Of a DNA stretch of 64,000 bases, positions 50,051-57,717 are shown one piece after another. Position numbers and translations under genes: made by a program. The stretch lies in the NCBI GenBank assembly GCA_022823665.1, contig JAJEHN010000036.1, positions 1 through 64,000 of the forward strand. Direction: 5' to 3'. This DNA is from Thermoanaerobaculia bacterium (lineage in GTDB: Bacteria; Acidobacteriota; Thermoanaerobaculia; Multivoradales; Multivoraceae). The notes under the pieces were generated by a model. It worked only from the letters and a program-made list of their open reading frames with translations. It was not told the origin of the DNA and searched no databases. Positions within the stretch are counted from its first letter, which is position 1. Each line of letters starts with the position of its first letter.

Positions 50051-51154
50051 ATGACTGCCATCTCACCCCACGACGGCCCGGTCGCCGTCACCGGTGTTTC
50101 CGGTTTCACCGGCGGCCACATGGTGCGCGAGCTCGTCCTCCAGGGTTACACGGTCCGGGCCTGCCTGCGCAACGCCGATTCCTGGCGCGGCCGGGACTGC
50201 GTCGAGTACCTGAACCGGCTGCCGAACGTCGAGATCGTCGACGGTTGCGACCTGTTCGTCCCCGGTTCGTACGACGGGGCCTTCGCCGGTTGCTCGGCCG
50301 TGTTCCACGTCGCCGCGGTGCTCGGCAACTCGGCCGACGGCAAGTCGCAGCCGCTCGGTTCGGGCAACGTGTCGACGGACGTCTACGAGGGCGGCATGGC
50401 CGGGACGCGGAACGTGATCGACTCGGTCGACCGGAGCGACAGCGTGAAGCGGGTCGTGTACACGAGTTCCCTGGCGGCGGTCGCCGGCCTGGGGGCGCCG
50501 GCCATGCCTCCGGGCTATGCGTGGACGGAGACGGACTGGGCGAACGACAACTTCCCGGAGGAGGTCTGGAACCACCCGCGGATGGCCTATGCCCGCAGCA
50601 AGGTGGACACGGAGCGGCTCCTGAACCAGGCCGCGGACGAAAGCGGCGGCCGCTGGGACGTGGTCACGCTGAACCCCGCGATGATCTGCGGGCCGATCCT
50701 GTTCAAGGCCCAGGTCGGCCAGTGGATCGAGCAGATCGGCCGGCTGGCCGCGGGCCTCGCAACGTCGTGGCCGACGCCGTACGACATGTACTACAACATC
50801 ATCGACGTGCGGGACCTGGTCAAGGCGGAACGGCTGGCGGCGGAGTCCGACGTGGACCACCGGGCGTCGAACGGCGGCAGCCGCTACCTCCTGCACGGCA
50901 GCGGCGGGCGTTCCGCTCTCCGGCTCGGCACGGAAGTGCGCGGGATCATCCAGGAGCTCTTCCCGGCGTTCACGGTCGGCGAACCGGAAGTCCCCGAAGG
51001 CGGCACGCCACCGCCGGCGGCGCTCAACCACAGCAAGAAGGCGGTGTCCGTGCTGGGGGCCACCCTCCGGCCCGTGGAGGACACGATCCAGTCCGTCGTG
51101 GAGACGTCGGTCGAGCTGGGCATCATCGAGCCGCGGTTGAGGTCGTCGTTCTAG
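50051..51154 (+). CDS. NAD(P)-dependent epimerase/dehydrogenase (dihydroflavonol reductase-like SDR)
   Basis: 367 residues; ATG 50051 has AAGGAG 8 nt upstream. It is an extended short-chain dehydrogenase: VAVTGVSGFTGGHMVRELV (GxxGxxG NAD(P) site), VFHVAAVLGN, a serine-containing VVYTSSLAAVAG and the catalytic YARSK (about residue 179). The closest functional description is the dihydroflavonol-4-reductase/cinnamoyl-CoA reductase-like group, used by bacteria for assorted aldehydes and ketones. The substrate is unknown. It ends 55 bp before an AAA ATPase gene that has its own promoter. Confidence 0.87.
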   Translation: MTAISPHDGPVAVTGVSGFTGGHMVRELVLQGYTVRACLRNADSWRGRDCVEYLNRLPNVEIVDGCDLFVPGSYDGAFAGCSAVFHVAAVLGNSADGKSQPLGSGNVSTDVYEGGMAGTRNVIDSVDRSDSVKRVVYTSSLAAVAGLGAPAMPPGYAWTETDWANDNFPEEVWNHPRMAYARSKVDTERLLNQAADESGGRWDVVTLNPAMICGPILFKAQVGQWIEQIGRLAAGLATSWPTPYDMYYNIIDVRDLVKAERLAAESDVDHRASNGGSRYLLHGSGGRSALRLGTEVRGIIQELFPAFTVGEPEVPEGGTPPPAALNHSKKAVSVLGATLRPVEDTIQSVVETSVELGIIEPRLRSSF

Positions 51155-51174
51155 CGACCAAACGTAAATCGTAT

Positions 51175-51202
51175 TTGACATCTGGACGACCAGATGAAAA
51201 AT
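51175..51202 (+). promoter_or_regulatory. Sigma70-like promoter of the AAA/DUF4143 gene
   Basis: A perfect -35 box TTGACA (51175-51180) and a 4/6 -10 box AAAAAT (51197-51202) are separated by 16 bp, in a locally AT-rich patch. A start site about 7 bp further on would fall at 51209-51210, at the GTG start codon itself, implying a leaderless or near-leaderless transcript. A palindrome fills the spacer. Confidence 0.55.
51179..51196. promoter_or_regulatory. Palindromic operator candidate between -35 and -10
   Basis: CATCTGG-ACGA-CCAGATG has two perfect 7-bp arms around a 4-bp centre. It overlaps the last two bases of the -35 box and ends one base before the -10 box. A dimeric repressor bound here would block RNA polymerase. 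No dedicated repressor gene is adjacent; autoregulation is possible. Confidence 0.6.
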
Positions 51203-51209
51203 AGGCTTT

Positions 51210-52346
51210 GTGATTGGACGCGACCTGTGGCTCGACCGGATTCGTGACGCGTGGTCCCTGCGCAATGTCGTCTGGCTCTCCGGCGTTCGAAGAGTGGGCA
51301 AGACGACACTGGCGCGAATGCTGCCCGAGGCGGAGTACCTCAACTGCGATTTGCCCTCGGTGCAGCGCCGGGTCGCCGATCCCGAGGCCTACCTGAACTC
51401 CCGGACGCCGGACGCAACGCTCGTTTTCGACGAAGTGCACCGGCTGGCCGACCCCAGCATGCTGCTCAAGATCGCCGCGGACGAGTATCCCGGGCTCAGA
51501 ATCCTGGCGACGGGTTCGTCGACGCTTGCGGCGACCGGCAAGTTCCGCGACTCGCTCAGCGGACGAAAGGTGCCGCTGCATCTTTGCCCGGTGTTGTGGC
51601 AGGAATGCCCGGGTTGGCTAGGCGCGGCTGACCTCGACCGCCGGCTGCTGCACGGCGGCCTGCCGGAACCGCTGCTTGCCACGGAGCCGGATCCGGGCTT
51701 CTACGCCGAATGGCTCGACAGCTTCTATGCGCGCGAGATCCTCGAACTGTTCCGCATACGGAACCGGGTCGGCTTTCTGACCCTGCTGCGGCTGCTCCTC
51801 CGCTCGAGCGGAGGGCAGGTCGACTACACGAAACTGGCTCGGCAAGCCGAGGTCAGCCGTCCGACGGTCACGTCGCATCTCGAAGCGCTGACCACGGCTC
51901 ATGCCGTCTGCCTGCTGCGCCCTCTCGCGGGCGGAGGCCGTCGCGAAATCACGAGCCGGCCGAAGTGCTACGCCTTCGATACGGGGTTCGTCGCGTTCGA
52001 GCGCGGCTGGGAGAGCCTGCGGGGCGGCGACAGAGGTCTACTCTGGGAGCACCTGGTGCTGGACGCCCTGCGCCTCGAGTTTGGCGACGGTGTGCAGTAC
52101 TGGCGCGACAAGTCCGGGCGTGAGATCGACTTCGTCGTGCGCCGGCCTGGTGGTCGCGTAGATGCGGTGGAGGCAAAACTGTCTCCCGACGCGTACGACG
52201 GCGCAGCGCTCGAGGTCTTCCGCCGGCTGTACCCGCAGGGCGACGACTACGTCGTCTCGCCGATGAGCGGGGAGTCCTTTCGCGCCCGTCGCCGGGGGCG
52301 GCTCGTGACTTTCTGTGGCCTCGACGCGCTGGGCGGTGCGAAGTGA
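51210..52346 (+). CDS. AAA-type ATPase with DUF4143 (archaeal-type ATPase family)
   Basis: 378 residues from GTG 51210. Walker A is in WLSGVRRVGKTTLARML (about 25-32), Walker B in ATLVFDEVHRLADPSM, sensor 1 in ILATGSSTLAAT. A winged-helix-like stretch (YTKLARQAEVSRPTVTSHLE) comes next, then the C-terminal DUF4143 with YWRDKSGREIDFVVRR and VEAKLSPDAY, which resembles a PD-(D/E)xK nuclease-like fold. These ATPases are common, mobile and of unclear role; defence or mobile-element links are often suspected. The gene sits in AT-richer DNA than its neighbours and has its own operator-promoter. Its stop overlaps the GTG start of the first beta-propeller gene. Confidence 0.86.
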   Translation: MIGRDLWLDRIRDAWSLRNVVWLSGVRRVGKTTLARMLPEAEYLNCDLPSVQRRVADPEAYLNSRTPDATLVFDEVHRLADPSMLLKIAADEYPGLRILATGSSTLAATGKFRDSLSGRKVPLHLCPVLWQECPGWLGAADLDRRLLHGGLPEPLLATEPDPGFYAEWLDSFYAREILELFRIRNRVGFLTLLRLLLRSSGGQVDYTKLARQAEVSRPTVTSHLEALTTAHAVCLLRPLAGGGRREITSRPKCYAFDTGFVAFERGWESLRGGDRGLLWEHLVLDALRLEFGDGVQYWRDKSGREIDFVVRRPGGRVDAVEAKLSPDAYDGAALEVFRRLYPQGDDYVVSPMSGESFRARRRGRLVTFCGLDALGGAK

Positions 52347-53725
52347 GGCCCGGCGCCCTTGCCGTCGGTATCGCGGTCGCCGTCCTCCTGTGGCTGCAGG
52401 TTCACGCGCTCCACTCCGACGATCCGAACCCGGCGCGGAACCGGGTGGCGACGGCGCGGAACCTGCCGGCAACCTGGGACGTCGCTTCAGGAGAAGGCGT
52501 TCTCTGGTCCTCCGAGCTCGGCACGGTGACCTACGGCGGTCCGACGATCGCGGGCGACCTGATCGTCGTCGGCACGAACAACGAGCGGCCCCGCGACCCG
52601 GCCGTTGCCGGCGACCGGGGCGTGGTGATGGCCTTCGACCGCCGTGACGGCGGGTTCCGCTGGCAGATCACCCACGAGAAACTGGAGGCCGGGGACGCGA
52701 ACGACTGGCCGCTCCAGGGCGTGTGCTCGACGCCGTCGTTCGACGGCGAGCGGCTGTACTACGTCTCGAATCGGGGTGAGGTCGTCGCGGCGAACCTCGA
52801 CGGGGGCGTCGACTGGTCGTTCGACATGGTCAGCGAGTGGGGGGTGTTCCCGAAGCACATGGCGGCGTCGACGCCGCTTGCCGTGGGCGATCTGGTGTTC
52901 GTGTCGACGAGCAACGGCGTCACGGACGACGGCCGGGTGCCGGCGCCGGAAGCGCCGAGCTTCGCGGCGCTGGAGCGTGCGACGGGCCGGCCGGTATGGC
53001 GCGACGGCAGTCCCGGCGCGGCGCTCGTCGACGGGCAGTGGGGGAGCCCGTCCCACGGCCGTGCCAGCGGTCGGGACCAGGTCGTCTTCCCGGGTGGCGA
53101 TGGCTGGCTCTACGGCTTCGAGCCGGGGACGGGACGGGCCCTGTGGCGGTTCGACGGCAACTCGGCGCTCGCTGCCGACGAGTTGGATCGAAGCGAGTCG
53201 CGGCACGTCTTCGTGGCGACGCCGGTACTGCACGACGGCGCCGTCTACATCGCGGCCGGCCGGGACCCGGAGGCGTCGCTCCGGGCCGGCGTGCTGTGGG
53301 CCGTCGACGCGGGAGGCAGCGACGACGTGACGGGGAGCGGGGTGCGGTGGCGGTTCGAGGATCCGGACTTCGGGCGCGCGATCGCCACCGTGGCGGTTGA
53401 CGGCGGCATCGTCTACGCGGCCGACCTGAACGGCTTCCTCTTCGCGCTCGATGCGGGGAGCGGCGAGAAGCTCTGGACCTACGACGCGCTCGCGCCGTTC
53501 TGGAGTTCGCCCCTGGTCGCCGACGGCAAGGTCTACGCGGCCGACACGGAGGGCGACGTCGCGGTGCTGAGCCACGGCCGGACGCTGGAGGTCCTGGCCG
53601 AAATCCCGATGCCGCGGGCGGTGTACACTTCGCCGTCCACGGATGGCTCGGTCGTCTACCTGGCGACCAGCGAAACACTCTACGCGCTGGTTGCCCCTGC
53701 CTCGGGCGGCGGCGCGGACGGTTGA
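52343..53725 (+). CDS. Exported or membrane-anchored PQQ-type beta-propeller protein (1 of 3)
   Basis: 460 residues; GTG 52343 overlaps the stop of the ATPase gene (GTGA), which implies translational coupling. An N-terminal hydrophobic segment (GALAVGIAVAVLLWLQVHAL) acts as anchor or signal. The rest is propeller blades with the PQQ-repeat pattern, for example TYGGPTIAGDLIVVGTNN, VVMAFDRRDGGFRWQ and YAADLNGFLFALDAGSGEKLW. It lacks the disulfide and active-site features I would expect of a quinoprotein dehydrogenase, so it may be a scaffold or sensor rather than an enzyme. It is a close paralogue of the next gene (shared WPLQG.CSTP and FPGGDGWLY motifs), pointing to tandem duplication. Confidence 0.87.
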   Translation: MRPGALAVGIAVAVLLWLQVHALHSDDPNPARNRVATARNLPATWDVASGEGVLWSSELGTVTYGGPTIAGDLIVVGTNNERPRDPAVAGDRGVVMAFDRRDGGFRWQITHEKLEAGDANDWPLQGVCSTPSFDGERLYYVSNRGEVVAANLDGGVDWSFDMVSEWGVFPKHMAASTPLAVGDLVFVSTSNGVTDDGRVPAPEAPSFAALERATGRPVWRDGSPGAALVDGQWGSPSHGRASGRDQVVFPGGDGWLYGFEPGTGRALWRFDGNSALAADELDRSESRHVFVATPVLHDGAVYIAAGRDPEASLRAGVLWAVDAGGSDDVTGSGVRWRFEDPDFGRAIATVAVDGGIVYAADLNGFLFALDAGSGEKLWTYDALAPFWSSPLVADGKVYAADTEGDVAVLSHGRTLEVLAEIPMPRAVYTSPSTDGSVVYLATSETLYALVAPASGGGADG

Positions 53726-53748
53726 CAAGCCCACACGGACCGAAGGCC

Positions 53749-55185
53749 ATGAACACCCGAATCTCCCAGTCCCTCCTTGCCCTCGCGGCCTCCGCCGCCA
53801 TCGCCTCGGCCGCCGCGGCGAACGAGCCGCCGGCGATGTTCGGCAACACGCCGGCCCGGAACATGGTGTCCGGCGCCACGGACCTTCCCACGGAATGGGA
53901 CGTCAGGTCCGGCGAGAACATCGTCTGGCGGGCCAAGGTCGGTTCGCAGACCTACGCCGGCCCGGTGATCCACGGAGGCCGGGTGTACGCCGGCACGAAC
54001 AACGAGGGGCTTCGCCGGCCCGGCATCGAGGGCGACAAGGGCGTCCTCATCGCGCTCGACAAGGAGACGGGCGAGCTTCTCTGGCAGGCCACGCACGACA
54101 AGCTGGGCGCCGGCCGCGTCAACGACTGGCCGTTGCAGGGCATCTGCTCGACGCCGTACGTGGAGGACGAGCGTGTCTACTACATCTCCAACCGGGCGAC
54201 GGTCGTGGCCGCGGACGTGGACGGCTTCCGCGACGGGGTCAACGACGGCATGACGGAAGAGCAGTACAAGGAGGAACTCGACGCCGACCTCGTGTGGGAG
54301 TACGACATGATCGGCGAGCTCGACGTGTTCCCGCACAACCTGGCTGCCGGTTCGCCCCTGGTCATCGGCGACCTCCTGTTCACCGTCACCGGCGCCGGCG
54401 TCGACGAGGGGCACATCAACCTGCCCTCGCCGGCATCGCCGGCCTTCATCGCGCTGGACAAGAACACGGGCGAGCTGGTGTGGGAGAGCCTCGACAGCAG
54501 CGATGCCGTCCTGCACGGTTCCTGGTCGAACCCGGCGTACGGCGTGATCGACGGTCAGCCGCAGATCGCCTTCCCGGGCGGCGACGGCTGGCTCTACACG
54601 TACGAACCGGCGACCGGCAACCTGCTGTGGAAGTTCGATCTGAACCCGAAGGACTCGATCTGGGAACTCGGCGGCGCCGGCACCCGCAACAACATCATCT
54701 CGACGCCGGTCTTCTACAACAACCGCTTCTACCTCGGCGTCGGCCAGGACCCCGAGCACGGAGAAGGTCCGGGCCACTTCTACGCCATGGATGCGAACGT
54801 CGAAGGCGACGCGACCGGCAGCGCCGCGATCTGGCACTTCGGCGACGAGGACTTCAACCGGACGATCTCGACCGCGGCGATCGCCGACGGTCTGCTGTAC
54901 ATCCCGGACCTGAGCGGCTTCCTCTACGTGCTGGATGTCGAGACCGGCGAGCACCTCTGGACGCACGACACCTTCGCGGCGGTCTGGGGTTCGGCGTTCG
55001 TCGCCGACGGCAAGGTCTACCTGGGCGACGAGGACGGCGACATCGTGGTGCTCGAAGCCGGCCGCGAGGAGAAGGTGATCGCCGAGCACAACATGGGCTC
55101 GGCCGTGTACACGACGCCGGTTGCGGAGGACGGGAGAATCTACGTGGCGACGCGCTCGGACGTGTTCGCCATCGGCTCGAAGTAA
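53749..55185 (+). CDS. Secreted PQQ-type beta-propeller protein (2 of 3)
   Basis: 478 residues from ATG 53749; the frame is open 9 codons upstream but the signal peptide (ISQSLLALAASAAIASAAAA) begins here. Blades include VIHGGRVYAGTNNEGLRRPG, VLIALDKETGELLWQATHDK, NDWPLQGICSTPYVEDERVY, FPGGDGWLYTYEPATGNLLW and LYIPDLSGFLYVLDVETGEH. It is probably periplasmic. It may bind PQQ or act as a structural eight-bladed propeller; the sequence does not decide. It aligns along its whole length with the previous gene but has an extra acidic insertion (GMTEEQYKEELDADLVWEYD). The alcohol dehydrogenase gene starts 22 bp after it. Confidence 0.9.
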   Translation: MNTRISQSLLALAASAAIASAAAANEPPAMFGNTPARNMVSGATDLPTEWDVRSGENIVWRAKVGSQTYAGPVIHGGRVYAGTNNEGLRRPGIEGDKGVLIALDKETGELLWQATHDKLGAGRVNDWPLQGICSTPYVEDERVYYISNRATVVAADVDGFRDGVNDGMTEEQYKEELDADLVWEYDMIGELDVFPHNLAAGSPLVIGDLLFTVTGAGVDEGHINLPSPASPAFIALDKNTGELVWESLDSSDAVLHGSWSNPAYGVIDGQPQIAFPGGDGWLYTYEPATGNLLWKFDLNPKDSIWELGGAGTRNNIISTPVFYNNRFYLGVGQDPEHGEGPGHFYAMDANVEGDATGSAAIWHFGDEDFNRTISTAAIADGLLYIPDLSGFLYVLDVETGEHLWTHDTFAAVWGSAFVADGKVYLGDEDGDIVVLEAGREEKVIAEHNMGSAVYTTPVAEDGRIYVATRSDVFAIGSK

Positions 55186-55207
55186 GAGCTTCGCGCTACC
55201 CGGGGTC

Positions 55208-56434
55208 GTGGCGATCAAGCGAGGCCAGCGACCGCTCGAAGCGGGCGACTCGTGGAGCATCGACACCGCGCCGGGGCGGGTGCTCTACGGGGCGGGCGTC
55301 ATCGACCTCGTCGGCGAGGTCGTGCGGGAACTCGGCGGCCGGCGGGTGCTGGTCGTCGCCGATCCGGGGGTAGCCGCCGCCGGCCACGTGCACCGGGCAT
55401 CCGTTTCGCTGCGCGAGGCCGGTCTGGACCTTGCCGTCTTCTACGGCGTCGGCGAGAACCCGGGCGAGCGCCACGTGGCGGCCGCGGCCGGTGCGGCGCG
55501 GGTCCACGAGGCCGACTTCCTGGTCGGCCTGGGCGGCGGCTCGGCGATGGACTGCGCCAAGGGCGCGAACTTCGTCTTCACGAACGGCGGCCGGATGGAG
55601 GACTACTGGGGGTTTGGCAAGGCATCGAAACCGATGCTTCCGTCGGTCGGCGTACCCTGCACCGCCGGCACCGGCAGCGAGTCCCAGTCCTTTGCCGTCA
55701 TCTCGCGCGAAGACGACCACCGCAAGATGGCCTGCGGCGACCCGAAGGCCCGCTTCGCGGCGACCCTGCTCGACCCGGAGCTGGTGCGCACTGCCCCTCC
55801 CGAGGTGATGGCGGCGACCGGGCTCGACGCGCTGTCGCACGCGCTCGAGAGCTTCGTCTGCACGGCGGCCAACCCGTACTCCCGCATGTTCGCGTCGGAG
55901 GGTTTCGCGCGCCTGCTGCGGGGGTTCGATGCGGTCGTCGAGGCGCAGGCGGAGAACGGCGGCAGGGCCGGACGGGGCGGGGCCGGGGACAGGACGACTG
56001 AACTCTGGGGCGAGATGCTGCTCGGCGCCCACTTCGCCGGCGCCGCGATCGAGGCGTCCATGCTGGGTGCGGCGCACGGCCTGGCGAATCCCCTGACCGC
56101 GCGCTACGAGATCACGCACGGAGTGGCCGTGGCGGTGATGCTCGATCACGTCGTGCTGTTCAACGGCGCGGCCGATGGCGCCGGGTACGGAGGACTCGCC
56201 CGGCTCGCCTTCGGCGGCGGGTCGGAGAACGGTGTTGCCAGCGAGCGGCTGGCGGAGCTCTGGGCCGGTCTTCGCGACCGTGCCTGCGTCTCCGCCAGGT
56301 TGCGGGACCTGGGAGTCCGGGAAGGGGATCTCGATCTGCTCGCGTCCCAGGCGGCCGAGCAGTGGACGGCCCAGTTCAACCCGAGGTCGGCTTCACCCTC
56401 CGATATGCTCGCGCTCTACCGGGCGGCCTTCTGA
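55208..56434 (+). CDS. Iron-containing (group III) alcohol dehydrogenase
   Basis: 408 residues from GTG 55208, the first in-frame start after the previous stop. It has VVADPGVAAAGHVHRAS, FLVGLGGGSAMDCAKGANFV (the GGGS-xxD nucleotide site, about 107-118), VPCTAGTGSESQSFAVIS, and the metal-binding region with ALSHALESFVC (about 209), AAHGLANPLTARYEITHG and the late His residues. It interconverts an alcohol and an aldehyde with NAD(P)H. It is embedded between the second and third propeller genes, all on one strand with gaps of 22 and 56 bp, so it probably belongs to the same unit. Confidence 0.9.
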   Translation: MAIKRGQRPLEAGDSWSIDTAPGRVLYGAGVIDLVGEVVRELGGRRVLVVADPGVAAAGHVHRASVSLREAGLDLAVFYGVGENPGERHVAAAAGAARVHEADFLVGLGGGSAMDCAKGANFVFTNGGRMEDYWGFGKASKPMLPSVGVPCTAGTGSESQSFAVISREDDHRKMACGDPKARFAATLLDPELVRTAPPEVMAATGLDALSHALESFVCTAANPYSRMFASEGFARLLRGFDAVVEAQAENGGRAGRGGAGDRTTELWGEMLLGAHFAGAAIEASMLGAAHGLANPLTARYEITHGVAVAVMLDHVVLFNGAADGAGYGGLARLAFGGGSENGVASERLAELWAGLRDRACVSARLRDLGVREGDLDLLASQAAEQWTAQFNPRSASPSDMLALYRAAF

Positions 56435-56490
56435 GGCGACTGGCGCCTCCGGGCAGCCCGCCCCTTCTGGAAACACTGCGGGAACCTGTC

Positions 56491-57705
56491 GTGCCGGAGA
56501 TTCGAAGCCCTGGGAGCCGTGCAGCCCGTTGGCGGCCGCTCGGCTCGCGCCTGCTTGTCGTGGCGATACTGACCGGCCTGCTCAGCCTGCCGATCCTGTT
56601 CGGAGCGGCGGTCGCGGCCGGCGACGGCGGGGACCAGGAGACGGCGGCCGCGTCGCTGTTCCGGCCGTCCGCCGACGCCTGGCCGGTGTTCCGGGGCAAC
56701 CTGCTCGGCACCGGCGTTGCCGGCACGACGCTTCCCGACGAGCCGAAGCTGCTGTGGACCTTCGACACGGAAAGCGAGATCGAGGGCACGGCGGCAATCG
56801 TCGGCGGCGTCGTCTACTTCGGCGACTACGAGGGCCGTGTGTACGCCTTGACCCTTGCCGAGGGCAGGGAGCTCTGGCGGTTCGACGCCGGCACGCCGAT
56901 CAAGGCGCCCGTGTCCGTGTTCGACGACGTGGTCTACGTCGGCGACGAGTATGGCTACGTCTACGCCCTGGACGCCGGCAGCGGCGAGCAGAAGTGGAAG
57001 TTCGAGACGCTCGGGGAGATCTTCGCCGGCGTTTCTCTCCACGAGGACCGGTTGCTGGTCGGCTCCTACGACAATTCGCTCTACTGCCTCGATCGGGCGA
57101 GCGGCGAGAAGATCTGGCAGGTGGAGACGGACGGCTACGTCCACGGCACACCCGCCGTGGCTGACGGACTGACGACGGTCTCCGGCTGCGACGGTTTCAT
57201 GTGGCTGATCGACATCGAGACGGGGGAGACGATCCACAAGATCGACCTTCGCGGACAGGCGGCTTCGAGCCCGGCGGTGGTCGGCGACATGGCGTACGTC
57301 GCCACCTACGAGAACGAAGTGCTGGGGATCGACCTCGCGAAACGCCAGGTCGCCTGGGCCTACGAGCACGAGATCCGGAAGTTCCCCTTCTACGCCTCGG
57401 CCGCGGCGGACGATGAGATCGTCGTCATCGGCGGCCGCGACAAGATCGTCCACGCCCTGGATCCCCGGACCGGTGAACGGAAGTGGGAGTGGAACAGCGG
57501 CGCGCGGCTCGACTCCTCGCCGGTGATCGTGGGCGATCGGGTGTTCCTCGGTTCGAAGCGGGGGCCCGTGCTCGCGCTCGACAAGGCGACGGGAGAGCCG
57601 GTCTGGGAGTTCGATACCGGTTCGGCGATCATGGCGTCGCCCGCCGTGGCCTCCGAGCGGCTCGTGATCGGCAGTCTGGACGGCATCCTGTACTGCTTCG
57701 GGTAA
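56491..57705 (+). CDS. Membrane-anchored PQQ-type beta-propeller protein (3 of 3)
   Basis: 404 residues from GTG 56491, with GGGA about 8 nt upstream; earlier in-frame codons overlap the dehydrogenase gene. An N-terminal anchor or signal (LLVVAILTGLLSLPILFGAA) follows a basic stretch (SRAARWRPLGSR). About seven short blades repeat the pattern VVYFGDYEGRVYALTLAEGR ELW and VVYVGDEYGYVYALDAGSGE, close to the BamB/YncE-like PQQ_2 type. It is less like the first two propellers than they are like each other. Such domains bind partner proteins at the envelope; a catalytic role is not evident. The radical SAM gene begins 13 bp downstream. Confidence 0.88.
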   Translation: MPEIRSPGSRAARWRPLGSRLLVVAILTGLLSLPILFGAAVAAGDGGDQETAAASLFRPSADAWPVFRGNLLGTGVAGTTLPDEPKLLWTFDTESEIEGTAAIVGGVVYFGDYEGRVYALTLAEGRELWRFDAGTPIKAPVSVFDDVVYVGDEYGYVYALDAGSGEQKWKFETLGEIFAGVSLHEDRLLVGSYDNSLYCLDRASGEKIWQVETDGYVHGTPAVADGLTTVSGCDGFMWLIDIETGETIHKIDLRGQAASSPAVVGDMAYVATYENEVLGIDLAKRQVAWAYEHEIRKFPFYASAAADDEIVVIGGRDKIVHALDPRTGERKWEWNSGARLDSSPVIVGDRVFLGSKRGPVLALDKATGEPVWEFDTGSAIMASPAVASERLVIGSLDGILYCFG

Positions 57706-57717
57706 AGGGAGCGCGGG

